Shown here: piece after piece, positions 8,116-16,226 of the stretch
Position numbering within the stretch: the stretch's first letter is position 1
Layout of the letters: the number at the start of each line of letters is the position of its first letter
Assembly (NCBI GenBank): GCA_050949725.1
Contig: JBMNGH010000005.1
Location: 1-64,000, forward strand
Reading direction: 5' to 3'
Source of the DNA: JBMNGH01 sp050949725
Lineage (GTDB): Bacteria; Bacillota; Thermosediminibacteria; Thermosediminibacterales; Tepidanaerobacteraceae
DNA: 64,000 nucleotides
Notes under the pieces: model-generated
Told to the model about the DNA's origin: nothing
What the model saw: only the letters and a program-made list of their open reading frames with translations
Databases searched by the model: none
Program-made: the position numbers and the translations under genes

Positions 8116-9207
8116 TCATATTGATATTCGGGCAATACCCTGCCTTATTTTTTCTCCAACAGGCCCTGAACGAAGGTTTGACAACTCTTTTAATGCTTCT
8201 TCCCTTTTTTCTTCATAAGTATCACTAAAATACCCCAGGCTTTTTGCAGCGTCTAATCCTGCCAGCCTTCCTTCTATCATCGCACTGCTGGCCTCTTCAA
8301 CACCCGCAATGTCTCCGGCTACATATATTCCCGAAACTGTTGTCTCCATATTTGGCTTCCTTAATGGCACATGACCACCCAGCTGTGGCACATATTTCAT
8401 TTCACACCCTGCTTGCCACAAAAGTTCTGCAAGTGGTGAAAGACCAACGGAAATACATATTACATCTACTTTCAACACCTTTTCAGTTCCGGGGATAGGC
8501 TGCCATTTATCATCAACTTGCCAGATCACTGCTCTCTCAAGTACTCCTGTGGCTTCCCCAGCAAAGGCTTCCTTAATAGAATAAGATGTCAGAATAGGCA
8601 CTCCTAAGCGTGCCACCTTAGCAGCGTGTACTAAATAACCACCTATTTTAGGCGCCGCATCAATTATTGCTTTTACCCTTACTCCTGCCTGCATCAATTG
8701 ATAGCTCACTATTAACCCGATATTTCCGGCCCCCACCATAAGCACGTTTTCTCCCGGAACAACACCATGTTCGTTCATTAAGGTTTGCACTGCCCCTGCT
8801 CCGTATATTCCCGGGATATCATTATTTTTAAATAGCAAAAACTTTTCAGAAGCCCCTGTAGCTACAATTATTCGTTCAGCTTTAAGCTTAACAAAAGTCT
8901 TTTCCGCCACCTCAACTCCAATAACCCCGTCGTCAGGGTAATAAGCAATAACCGTTGAATCCAACATGATATCTATCCTTGGGTTTTCCATCACCTTGGA
9001 AGAAAGCATAGCTCCTATATCAATGCCTCTCATAGATGCATATTCCTTTTCAGACCCGAAAAACATATGGGTCTGTTTCACTAACTGACCTCCAAGTCTG
9101 GAATTTCTATCTATTATTGTCACCTGTGCACCCATCTCTGTCGCTGCGAGGGATGCCATCAAACCAGCGGGGCCTCCGCCAATTACGGCAATTTGAGTTT
9201 TTTTCAT
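8116..9207 (-). CDS. FAD/NAD(P)-binding oxidoreductase subunit (HcnB/SoxA-like)
   Basis: A 363-residue pyridine-nucleotide-disulfide-type flavoprotein. It opens with the FAD motif GGGPAGLMASLAATEMG. A second Rossmann motif, VGAGNIGLIVSYQLMQAG, follows at about residues 165-182, and the C-terminal FAD contact reads GIYVAGDIAGVEEAS. There is no redox-active CxxC, consistent with the alpha subunit of dye-linked proline dehydrogenase or HcnB-like proteins and not a thioredoxin reductase. It overlaps the preceding [2Fe-2S] gene by 4 bases (ATGA), indicating translational coupling. In homologous complexes this subunit carries NADH- or dye-reductase activity and bridges to the substrate-oxidising subunit. 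Confidence 0.85.
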   Translation of the reverse strand: MKKTQIAVIGGGPAGLMASLAATEMGAQVTIIDRNSRLGGQLVKQTHMFFGSEKEYASMRGIDIGAMLSSKVMENPRIDIMLDSTVIAYYPDDGVIGVEVAEKTFVKLKAERIIVATGASEKFLLFKNNDIPGIYGAGAVQTLMNEHGVVPGENVLMVGAGNIGLIVSYQLMQAGVRVKAIIDAAPKIGGYLVHAAKVARLGVPILTSYSIKEAFAGEATGVLERAVIWQVDDKWQPIPGTEKVLKVDVICISVGLSPLAELLWQAGCEMKYVPQLGGHVPLRKPNMETTVSGIYVAGDIAGVEEASSAMIEGRLAGLDAAKSLGYFSDTYEEKREEALKELSNLRSGPVGEKIRQGIARISI

Positions 9208-9509
9208 TTCAGTTCCCCCTTGCCTTTTTGTGTTTCAACGACCATTCCCTCTTTTAATTTTTCAGTACATACCCTCACATTAGGTTCTCCATTAACAGTC
9301 ATCAAACACGAGGAACAATTGCCGATCGCACAATAAAACCCTCGTGGCCTGTTAAGGTTTTTGCTATAGCTCAAGACTCTCACGCCATTATCGTGAAGAG
9401 CAGCCGCTATGGGTTCGCCTTCATAGCCCTTCATTTTTCTGCCATTAAATGTAAATTCTACCTCCCTGCTTCTCTCAAAGGTCAATATGGGGTGTTTTGT
9501 TATTCGCAT
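9204..9509 (-). CDS. [2Fe-2S] ferredoxin-fold subunit (HcnA-like)
   Basis: A 101-residue protein with the plant-type ferredoxin signature FYCAIGNCSSCLMTVNG followed by a fourth cysteine in RVC. It matches the N-terminal domain of heterotetrameric sarcosine oxidase alpha and HcnA. It is the first gene of the five-gene dehydrogenase operon, with an AGGAGG site. The GntR-family regulator gene ends 95 bases upstream on the same strand, so it may be co-transcribed or have its own promoter in the gap; none is obvious there. Confidence 0.85.
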   Translation of the reverse strand: MRITKHPILTFERSREVEFTFNGRKMKGYEGEPIAAALHDNGVRVLSYSKNLNRPRGFYCAIGNCSSCLMTVNGEPNVRVCTEKLKEGMVVETQKGKGELK

Positions 9510-9603
9510 TCAAATTCCTCCTATTGAACAGCTTTATAGTAGTTGGCGCATAGCCAGTATCATTGCATAAAGTTGTATTAATTCTATGAGAATCTGACGG
9601 CAA

Positions 9604-10290
9604 TTATATTTTTGAAATATCCTGTCTAAGTTGATTTAAATGGGTTTTCATGTTTTTGACCGCATCATCTTCTCTTCTGTCACATATCGATTTGACTATA
9701 TCGGTATGCTGCTCACATAACTTTATCCAATCATTGTAATCGAGAATTGTCTTTTCTCTTAGATCACGGGATAAAATCAGCATAAAGTTAATCATCATTT
9801 TAAGTATGAAATTGTGAGACATCTCTGCCAACGCCAGATGAAAATCTAGATCCATGTCTTTGTTTCTGTATTCTTCAATGTTATTTTTTGATCCGTGAAA
9901 TTCCTCATCTAGTGAAATTAGTTTTGTCAACTCTTCATCTGTTGCTCTAGCTGCCGCAAGCCTCACGATTTCAACCTCAACTATTTCCCGTGCCTCTATT
10001 ACATCTAACAGGGCGTCCCTTTCTAGTTCTAATGCCGAACCTCTTATTATGCTGAGGTTCTCTGCCGACCTCAAAAACCTCCCGCCTCCAGGCCTGCTAT
10101 CGACAAGCCCCCTGAATTCTAACACCCGAAACGCCTCCCTAAGAACAGCACGGCTTACACCAAGCTGTTTCATAAGCTCCCGCTCAGAAGGAAATTTATC
10201 ACCAGGCTTAATTTCACCTTTATCTATCATTTCCCTAATTTGTTCAATGATTGTTTCATAGAGGCGAACATTTTTAACCTTTTGAAACAC
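9604..10290 (-). CDS. FadR-subfamily GntR transcriptional regulator
   Basis: About 228 residues. The N-terminal winged helix (about 1-70: YETIIEQIREMIDKGEIKPGDKFPSERELMKQLGVSRAVLREAFRVLEFRGLV) is typical GntR. The all-helical C-terminal FCD domain (about 90-220) has the D-x3-R-x3-E and later histidine positions that bind a metal and a carboxylate ligand. I place the start at GTG 10290, which has a GGGAGG site 7 bases before it; the upstream ATG at 10305 lacks one. A perfect inverted repeat lies 20 bases upstream, suggesting autoregulation. As the gene directly before the dehydrogenase operon, it probably senses its substrate. Confidence 0.85.
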   Translation of the reverse strand: MFQKVKNVRLYETIIEQIREMIDKGEIKPGDKFPSERELMKQLGVSRAVLREAFRVLEFRGLVDSRPGGGRFLRSAENLSIIRGSALELERDALLDVIEAREIVEVEIVRLAAARATDEELTKLISLDEEFHGSKNNIEEYRNKDMDLDFHLALAEMSHNFILKMMINFMLILSRDLREKTILDYNDWIKLCEQHTDIVKSICDRREDDAVKNMKTHLNQLRQDISKI

Positions 10291-10309
10291 CAGCTTACCT
10301 CCCATACCC

Positions 10310-10326
10310 GGGTTACTGGGTAACCC
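10310..10326. promoter_or_regulatory. Palindromic operator for the FadR-type regulator
   Basis: GGGTTACTGGGTAACCC is a perfect 7-3-7 inverted repeat. It lies just upstream of the regulator's start codon and has the length and spacing usual for FadR-subfamily GntR operators. I saw no second copy before the dehydrogenase genes, so control of those may work through read-through from this promoter. Confidence 0.6.
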
Positions 10327-10463
10327 ACTTTTTTATATATTTCTATATTTTTTTTTAAAATCCTCTAAGGTATGATATACTTTATACAGACTTTTTTCAC
10401 TTCTACTCTGTTACGAATTTAGTCTGTTGCTTATAATATATCAGCCATGAGGAGAGAATTTGA

Positions 10464-11474
10464 TTGGACAGGGGATTTCTAACATTAGGTATTGAATCAT
10501 CTTGTGATGAAACATCAGCCTCAGTAGTAAAAGACGGCCGCACAATACTGTCAAACTGCATATTTTCTCAAATAAAGTGGCATCAAAAATTCGGAGGAGT
10601 CGTCCCTGAGATAGCTTCCAGGAAGCATCTTGAAGCGATATGCCATACAGTCCAAGAAGCACTCGAAGAAGCGAACGTGGATCTTTCAGACATCAACCTA
10701 ATAGCAGTAACTCACGGCCCTGGTCTTGTAGGAGCTCTTCTAGTGGGAGTTTCGTATGCAAAAGGCCTAGCTTATTCGTTAAAAAAACCTTTAATAGGCG
10801 TAAACCATATAGAAGGCCATATATTTGCGAATTTTTTGGAAACGGATTTTGAACCCCCGTTCCTGTGCCTAATCGTCTCAGGCGGACATACTCATCTCGT
10901 ATTAGTAAAAGATTACTTTGATTATAAATTAATCGGAAAGACAGTCGATGATGCTGCAGGTGAGGCTTTCGACAAGGTTGCACGTGCCCTTGGCCTTGGC
11001 TATCCAGGCGGTCCAAAGATAGATAAGGCCGCATTGCAAGGTAATGAAAAAGCTGTGCAGTTCCCAGTAGCACATTTAAAGGAAGATGACTTGTCGTTTA
11101 GTTTCAGTGGCTTAAAATCGGCAGTCTTAAATCACCTGAACAATTTGAGACAAAAAGGTTTGCCGGTAATAATAGAAGATATTTCAGCAAGTTTTCAAAA
11201 GGCAGTCGTAGATGCCCTTGTGGAAAATACGACAAGGGCTGCCATAAAATTTGATATTAAAAAAATAGCACTTGCAGGCGGTGTTGCGTCTAACACAAGG
11301 CTGAGAAAGCGGTTTGCAGATGAGACGGCTGAGCGATTTTCAATTTTCTTTCCTCCGCCCGTATTATGCACGGACAACGCTGCGATGATTGCCTGTGCGG
11401 GCTACTATAGATATCTAAAAGGCTTTCACTCCGAAATGTCTTTAAACGCACACGCATCTTTAACTCTATCATAA
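10464..11474 (+). CDS. tsaD: tRNA threonylcarbamoyladenosine transferase TsaD
   Basis: It transfers the threonylcarbamoyl group to A37 of ANN-reading tRNAs, with TsaB and TsaE. The 336 residues carry the ASKHA-fold start GIESSCDETSASVV, the metal-binding H-x-x-x-H in HIEGHIFAN, SGGHTHLV, and DDAAGEAFDKVAR. All are hallmark motifs of the family. The TTG start has a GAGGAGAG site 7 bases upstream. TsaB, TsaE and RimI, usually encoded beside it in one direction, lie just downstream on the opposite strand. The tsaD-acyltransferase block therefore looks inverted relative to the common order. Confidence 0.96.
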   Translation: MDRGFLTLGIESSCDETSASVVKDGRTILSNCIFSQIKWHQKFGGVVPEIASRKHLEAICHTVQEALEEANVDLSDINLIAVTHGPGLVGALLVGVSYAKGLAYSLKKPLIGVNHIEGHIFANFLETDFEPPFLCLIVSGGHTHLVLVKDYFDYKLIGKTVDDAAGEAFDKVARALGLGYPGGPKIDKAALQGNEKAVQFPVAHLKEDDLSFSFSGLKSAVLNHLNNLRQKGLPVIIEDISASFQKAVVDALVENTTRAAIKFDIKKIALAGGVASNTRLRKRFADETAERFSIFFPPPVLCTDNAAMIACAGYYRYLKGFHSEMSLNAHASLTLS

Positions 11475-11477
11475 AAC

Positions 11478-11580
11478 TGTGGATAAGTTAATTATGATGT
11501 TGGGGATAGTGTGGATAAGTCTGGGACAAATTTAGTTAATCAGTTATATTCTGTGGATAAGTCTGTGTATATGTGGATAA
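11478..11580 (+). promoter_or_regulatory. Cluster of four perfect DnaA boxes
   Basis: The exact 9-mer TGTGGATAA (complement TTATCCACA, the consensus DnaA box) occurs at 11478-11486, 11510-11518, 11552-11560 and 11572-11580, all in one orientation. The spacings are 32, 42 and 20 bases, close to 3, 4 and 2 helical turns. A degenerate fifth copy may lie at 11501-11509. The cluster fills the 133-base gap between tsaD and the acyltransferase gene. No AT-rich unwinding element or dnaA/dnaN gene adjoins it, so a DnaA-titrating or DnaA-regulated element fits better than an origin. Confidence 0.75.
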
Positions 11581-11607
11581 ATACTATTTTTGCCAGTGGA
11601 GGGGAAC

Positions 11608-12081
11608 ATGAGAAAAGTTGAAAGGCACCCTGTTGAGGGCGTTAATTCATTGTGGTTTTGGCATAAAACAGTAAGTCCGGTAAAAGTTGTCATAAATTTT
11701 TTGATAATTTATATCGCCAGATACCTTCCTTGGCTCTGGCTTAAAAATATCTTCTACAGAGCTGTAGGAATGAAAGTGGGGAAAAACGTATCAGTAGGAC
11801 TTATGGTAATGTTCGACATTTTCTTTCCAGAACTTGTGGAAATTGGCGATAATTCTATTTTAGGATACAATACTACAATTCTGTGTCATGAGTACCTAGT
11901 AGACGAGTGGCGAACCGGAACAGTAAAGATAGGAAAAAATGTTATGATTGGAGCCAATGTTACAGTACTACCTGGCGTCGAGATTGGAGACGGAGCCGTC
12001 ATATCGGCATGTTCTCTCGTAAACGCAGATGTCCCGAAAAACTCAGTAGTTGGAGGGGTCCCTATCAGACGCTTAAAGTAA
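11608..12081 (+). CDS. Left-handed beta-helix (hexapeptide repeat) acyltransferase
   Basis: 157 residues. The start ATG at 11608 has a GGAGGGG site; the frame opens 18 bases earlier without one. After a basic, partly hydrophobic N-terminal segment (VVINFLIIYIARYLPWLW), hexapeptide repeats begin at about residue 65: VKIGKNVMIGANVTVLPGVEIGDGAVISACSLV. The family transfers acetyl, succinyl or similar groups from CoA or ACP. The histidine in ILCHEYLV could be the active-site base. The acceptor is unknown: sugar, amino acid or antibiotic are all possible. Its last 9 bases overlap the convergent rimI stop region. The DnaA-box cluster lies right before it and could control it. Confidence 0.75.
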   Translation: MRKVERHPVEGVNSLWFWHKTVSPVKVVINFLIIYIARYLPWLWLKNIFYRAVGMKVGKNVSVGLMVMFDIFFPELVEIGDNSILGYNTTILCHEYLVDEWRTGTVKIGKNVMIGANVTVLPGVEIGDGAVISACSLVNADVPKNSVVGGVPIRRLK

Positions 12082-12537
12082 ATCTTTCCACATTATCACC
12101 GCATCTTCTTTGTCATCGATATAATACCCCCTTCTTATTCCACGGGGCTCGAACCCAAGTTTTGAATAAAGATTTTGTGCAACATAATTGCTTTTACGCA
12201 CCTCAAGTGTCATTTTATTGGCACCGTTGATTTTTGCTATGTCTATCAATGCCCTCATTAAGGCTTCACCCATGCCCTGCCCTCGATATTCAGGGAGAAC
12301 ACCGACATTCGTCACATGTGCTTCATCGAGCACAATCCACATTCCGCCGTACCCAATTATTTTTTCTCCATGACGCGCAATTAAGTAATGTGAAAACTGA
12401 TTGTCTCTCAGCTCGCACGTAAAAGCGTAGCGGGACCAAGGGGTAGTAAAGCACTTCTTCTCAACATCCATAACCCCATCCAAGTCCCTCAGACTCATAA
12501 ACTGAATCACGATTTCATCGGATACCTTTACTTCCAT
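12073..12537 (-). CDS. rimI: Ribosomal-protein S18 N-acetyltransferase family protein RimI
   Basis: About 154 residues of the GNAT fold. The acetyl-CoA pyrophosphate loop reads VLPEYRGQGMGEALM, followed by the beta-5 motif MTLEVRKSNYVAQNLYSKLGF, which is diagnostic of RimI. The start at 12537 has a GGAGG site; the frame continues 24 codons upstream inside tsaB with no site. It overlaps tsaB by 23 bases, so they are co-translated, as in many Firmicutes where tsaE-tsaB-rimI form an operon. Its stop overlaps the convergent acyltransferase stop by 9 bases. Confidence 0.92.
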   Translation of the reverse strand: MEVKVSDEIVIQFMSLRDLDGVMDVEKKCFTTPWSRYAFTCELRDNQFSHYLIARHGEKIIGYGGMWIVLDEAHVTNVGVLPEYRGQGMGEALMRALIDIAKINGANKMTLEVRKSNYVAQNLYSKLGFEPRGIRRGYYIDDKEDAVIMWKDLL

Positions 12538-13231
12538 GACCTTCCTCCCACTTTTCTTCAGCATTGGATTTTCTGATGTAAAACGGTTTAATTGAAAAGC
12601 AGCTATCAAATCTACCTGTTTGAAATTCCCTTAAGCCAACTTCTGCTATTGAAGAAGCTCTTGGCATCAAAAAGGCCGAGTGGGAAATCGTGATATTTGA
12701 TTTAGCACTATTACGAATGTGCTCCTTAATGAGATATGAGCCATCTCCCATAATAATAATTTGTTCGTCTAAACCAAGAAGGGTATTCACAAGTTCTTCT
12801 GCCCTTATCATTTTGTAATCCCAAAGCCGAACCATTATACCATTTTCCCATTTAAAAAGACTTGAGTACACGTCACCTCGCTGGGCATCAACAACAGGAC
12901 ACAAAAGAGACGTGGAGTACATTAAGTTGTTCGCTAGACCGTCAAGTGTATTTACACCTATTACTGGTTTTTTTAATGCATGAGCAATACCCTGCGCACA
13001 TGCCATGCCTATTCGAATACCGGTAAAAGACCCAGGGCCTTTCGCGACTGCTATAGCGTCGACCATATTTATATCAATGCCTGAATCAACCACTACCTGA
13101 TCAATAACCCCCATTAATTTCTCAGAATGATTTTTTTCGTTGTTCACGATGTACTCACATAGTAACTTTTCTTCAGTTATAAGTGCTGTAGTTGCCACAA
13201 TAGATGATGTATCTATCCCCAAAATGTACAC
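12515..13231 (-). CDS. tsaB: tRNA t6A biosynthesis protein TsaB
   Basis: A 238-residue ASKHA-fold paralogue of TsaD that scaffolds the TsaBDE complex and lacks its own metal site. The motifs ILGIDTSS at the N-terminus, AVAKGPGSFTGIRIGMA (about 62-78) and NTLDGLA are characteristic. It overlaps the tsaE stop by one base and rimI by 23 bases, so the three genes form one operon. Confidence 0.95.
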   Translation of the reverse strand: MYILGIDTSSIVATTALITEEKLLCEYIVNNEKNHSEKLMGVIDQVVVDSGIDINMVDAIAVAKGPGSFTGIRIGMACAQGIAHALKKPVIGVNTLDGLANNLMYSTSLLCPVVDAQRGDVYSSLFKWENGIMVRLWDYKMIRAEELVNTLLGLDEQIIIMGDGSYLIKEHIRNSAKSNITISHSAFLMPRASSIAEVGLREFQTGRFDSCFSIKPFYIRKSNAEEKWEEGHGSKGIR

Positions 13232-13689
13232 TAAACATCCATCTCCTGTATGATTTCCATATAATGCCTCCCAATGGGCTTAAAACTTATCCTTCTGGTA
13301 ACATCGTCAACAGTATCAATTTTTATCCAAAGTAGCTGCTCCGGAAGTAAACCAATTGCTCGATCCGCCCATTCCATTACTATCACATGGTTTTTCAGAT
13401 AATCGTAATACCCGACATTCTCAAGATCAATTTCTGGATCATCAAGCCTGTAGGTGTCCATGTGTGCGAGAGGATATACACCTTGATATTCATTTATAAT
13501 TGTAAAAGTAGGGCTTGTAATTTCACCTTGTACGCCCATACCTCGGGCAATACCGCGAACAAAAACGGTCTTCCCGGCACCCAAATCCCCGATGAGTGCC
13601 AAGAAATCCCCCGGTTTCAAAAACTTTCCGAGAGACTTACCTATTTTTTCGGTTTGCTTTTCATTGAAAGATTCACATTTTTTTATCAT
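13231..13689 (-). CDS. tsaE: tRNA t6A biosynthesis ATPase TsaE
   Basis: A 152-residue P-loop ATPase that resets the TsaBD complex during t6A synthesis. The Walker A motif GDLGAGKT is at about residues 33-40, followed by SPTFTIINEY and HMDTYRL, the family signature. No ribosome binding site precedes the ATG. A TATAAT hexamer lies only one base upstream of the start codon (13696-13691), so the transcript may be almost leaderless or expression may depend on read-through from the amidohydrolase gene 53 bases upstream. Confidence 0.94.
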   Translation of the reverse strand: MIKKCESFNEKQTEKIGKSLGKFLKPGDFLALIGDLGAGKTVFVRGIARGMGVQGEITSPTFTIINEYQGVYPLAHMDTYRLDDPEIDLENVGYYDYLKNHVIVMEWADRAIGLLPEQLLWIKIDTVDDVTRRISFKPIGRHYMEIIQEMDV

Positions 13690-13742
13690 AATTATATTCT
13701 ATTACATTAAATGTTAAAATACAAGTTTGTAGGATTTGTATA

Positions 13743-14897
13743 TCATCCATTAAATACTTTTTTGCCATTTATCATAACTAAACAAGGTTTTGACCTCAAA
13801 TCAAGTGGATACCCATCCCATATTACTAAATCCGCATCTTTGCCAACCTCTAGGCTACCAACCCTTTCGGAAATCCCGACTATATCTGCGGCATTTATTG
13901 TTATCGCAGCGAGTGCATCTTGTTCATTCATTCCCTCTCTTACTGCAAGCGCTGCACATATTGGGAGATACTGAACTGGTATAACAGGATGATCGGTCAT
14001 GATAGCTACTTTCACCCCTTTATCAGCCAGTATTCCGGGTGTCTTAAAACTTAGATCTTTCAACTCCCATTTGGAGCGGGATGTGAGTGAAGGCCCAACA
14101 ACAGCCGGCACCTCAGCCTTTACGAGGTCATTGGCGATCAAATGTCCTTCAGTGCAATGCTCTATGACAATCCTTACATTAAATTCCCTGGCTATACGTA
14201 TTGCAGTCATGATATCATCTGCACGGTGGGCATGGGCTCTCAAAGGAATTTTGCCCTCAAGGACATCACATAAAACCTCCATCCTGATGTCTTTGTCGGC
14301 ATAATCTCCCTTAGCTTCTGCTGAAGCCCTCTTGTTCTTATAATTTTCGGCTTGTATAAGCGCTTCGCGGAGCAGAGCAGCGTTACCCATTCTGGTAGAT
14401 GGCATTTTTTTCTGGTCCCCGTAAACCTTCTTGGGGTTTTCTCCGAAAGCAACTTTTAGACCGGCTGGTGACTTTACAATCATATCGTCGATAACTTTTC
14501 CTAAAGTTTTAACCGCAACTGACTGACCACCTATTATATTTGCACTGCCGGGGCCCGTAAACACACAAGTTATTCCCCCTCTTATGGCATCTTCAAATGC
14601 CCTATCCGCCGGATTAATAGCATCTAATGCCCTGAGATGCGGTGTTATTGGATCTGTCCACTCATTCCCGTCTTCACCAATTTCACCTATAGCTTCCTCA
14701 AAAAGACCTAAATGGGTGTGTGCATCTATGAAACCTGGGAAGACCCATTTTCCGGATGCATCTATAATACTTGCGCCTTCTGGTACTTGAAGATCATATC
14801 CCACATACTTGATTATACCTTCGTCTATCAATATGATACCTTTATCAAAGATATTACCCGCCATTGTATAAATCCTGCCACCGACTATGGCATACAT
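13743..14897 (-). CDS. Amidohydrolase (imidazolonepropionase-like)
   Basis: A 384-residue metal-dependent hydrolase. The TIM-barrel metal site begins with PGFIDAHTHLG (about 54-64). Later ligands are seen in AHAHRADD and VIEHCTEGH, and the aspartate in MTDHPV. The C-terminal ASLEVGKDADLV-type ending (VGSLEVGKDADLVIWDG) is standard for cyclic amidohydrolases acting on amide or imidazolone-like rings. The substrate is not deducible. It shares a TAATG overlap with the upstream C26 peptidase-like gene, and this pairing suggests the two act on related amide or peptide substrates. Confidence 0.82.
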   Translation of the reverse strand: MYAIVGGRIYTMAGNIFDKGIILIDEGIIKYVGYDLQVPEGASIIDASGKWVFPGFIDAHTHLGLFEEAIGEIGEDGNEWTDPITPHLRALDAINPADRAFEDAIRGGITCVFTGPGSANIIGGQSVAVKTLGKVIDDMIVKSPAGLKVAFGENPKKVYGDQKKMPSTRMGNAALLREALIQAENYKNKRASAEAKGDYADKDIRMEVLCDVLEGKIPLRAHAHRADDIMTAIRIAREFNVRIVIEHCTEGHLIANDLVKAEVPAVVGPSLTSRSKWELKDLSFKTPGILADKGVKVAIMTDHPVIPVQYLPICAALAVREGMNEQDALAAITINAADIVGISERVGSLEVGKDADLVIWDGYPLDLRSKPCLVMINGKKVFNG

Positions 14898-15619
14898 TAA
14901 GCTTCCTCCTCACCATTGATAAAATCTATAAAACTTTTAAAAATAGAAAACTGAAAGGGATCTTTTTCCCACATAAATTCGGGATGCCATTGGACTCCCA
15001 TGCAATAAACATTTTTTTTAATTGATTCCACAGCTTCAATAATTCCATCAGCTGAAACCGCTGTAACTGCTAAACTTGGTGCGACACGCTTAAGTGATTG
15101 GTGGTGAAAGCTATTAACCTTCATTTTTTTTATGCCTACTATACTATATAATCTCGAATTCAAATCCGTAATTTCAATCTCATGGCTCGCGTACCACCTT
15201 GGCGCATCTTGTACATGCTTGAACGCCCCTTTCACCTCTGTATGCATGTCTTGAAAAACGTCTCCTCCAAGAGCGATATTTATTACCTGCATCCCCCTGC
15301 AAATACCCAAAATTGGCTTTTCATGTTCAATACATTTTTTAGTCAAACCGATCTCAAATGTATCTCTCTTGGGACAGATTCGCCTCAAATACGGTTTGGG
15401 AAATTCACCAAAATGGGCAGGATCAATATCCGGACCGCCGGCCAAAATTATCCCATCTAATTTTTCCACATAATGTATAATAGAGGCATGATCTTCCAAA
15501 GGAAGTAAAACTAAAGGAATGCCACCTGCTTTTTCTATCGCAGTATAGTATTCGTCCTTGAGAAAAGCGTAGTTTTTTTTATAATTATATGATCCCGTTA
15601 TACCGATAAATGGTGCCAC
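14897..15619 (-). CDS. Gamma-glutamyl-gamma-aminobutyrate hydrolase family protein (peptidase C26)
   Basis: A 240-residue class-I glutamine-amidotransferase-like hydrolase. The nucleophile elbow reads PILGICRGMQVINIALGG with cysteine near residue 105, and the histidine/glutamate of the triad is in GVQWHPEF. The oxyanion region GIILAGGPDIDP is present. PuuD-type enzymes cleave gamma-glutamyl amide bonds such as gamma-glutamyl-GABA. The GTG start has an AGGGG site upstream. It is translationally coupled to the downstream amidohydrolase. Confidence 0.85.
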   Translation of the reverse strand: MAPFIGITGSYNYKKNYAFLKDEYYTAIEKAGGIPLVLLPLEDHASIIHYVEKLDGIILAGGPDIDPAHFGEFPKPYLRRICPKRDTFEIGLTKKCIEHEKPILGICRGMQVINIALGGDVFQDMHTEVKGAFKHVQDAPRWYASHEIEITDLNSRLYSIVGIKKMKVNSFHHQSLKRVAPSLAVTAVSADGIIEAVESIKKNVYCMGVQWHPEFMWEKDPFQFSIFKSFIDFINGEEEA

Positions 15620-15800
15620 CAGACAATACCCCTCCCATGTTCTAGTATTAAAAAGATCCGTTATTCATTAAAAAAAATTACCAATATACCCCCCCTATTT
15701 AATATAATTGGAGCATAACATTATATTCTAATCTTTTTTTCATAATCCTTCTATTGTTTTACGAATACATTCCCAAATAACAAATACTGCCAAATTTAAA

Positions 15801-15823
15801 AAGCCTTTGCATAACAAAGACTT
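15801..15823. terminator. Bidirectional terminator-like hairpin after mazF
   Basis: AAGcCTTTG pairs with CAAAGaCTT around CATAA. T-runs follow on both strands, so it can end mazF transcription on the minus strand. Confidence 0.5.
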
Positions 15824-15871
15824 TTTTTAAATTCATTATCATCTCAAATGCCGATATATAATTGCAGTAAT

Positions 15872-16225
15872 CTAAAAATACTGTCCAAGGCCTAAACTGA
15901 TTTTTAAGGCATCGTCTACTTTACTCATAACATCTTGATCGAGAAAAGTTATTTTTTCTTTAAGTCTTTTTTTGTCAATTGTCCGTAACTGTTCGAGGAG
16001 AATGACAGAATCCTTTTCAAGGCCGTAATCTTCATGTGGAAGCTCTACATGTGTCGGAAGTTTAGCCTTGTCTATCTGCGACGTAATTGCAGCAATAATG
16101 ATAGTTGGGCTATATTTATTTCCAACATCATTCTGGACAACCAGTACCGGTCGTACCCCTCCCTGTTCTGAACCTACTACAGGATTTAAATCTGCAAAAA
16201 ATATATCCCCTCGCCTCACCAACAC
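15872..16225 (-). CDS. mazF: MazF/EndoA-family mRNA interferase toxin
   Basis: A 117-residue sequence-specific endoribonuclease of the PemK/MazF family. The motifs RRGDIFFADLNPVVGSEQGG, RPVLVVQND and LLEQLRTIDKKRL are nearly those of Bacillus EndoA. The start chosen is GTG 16225, one base after the antitoxin's TAG stop, with CGGAG upstream inside mazE. This gives the same N-terminus as EndoA; the open frame extends 25 codons further inside mazE. The arrangement predicts translational coupling to the antitoxin. The alanine racemase gene that often precedes this pair in Firmicutes is not here. Confidence 0.93.
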   Translation of the reverse strand: MLVRRGDIFFADLNPVVGSEQGGVRPVLVVQNDVGNKYSPTIIIAAITSQIDKAKLPTHVELPHEDYGLEKDSVILLEQLRTIDKKRLKEKITFLDQDVMSKVDDALKISLGLGQYF

Positions 16226-16226
16226 A

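Noticed and set aside
11478..11580. Chromosomal origin of replication
   Set aside because: There are DnaA boxes but no flanking dnaA/dnaN genes and no clear AT-rich unwinding element in the short gap.
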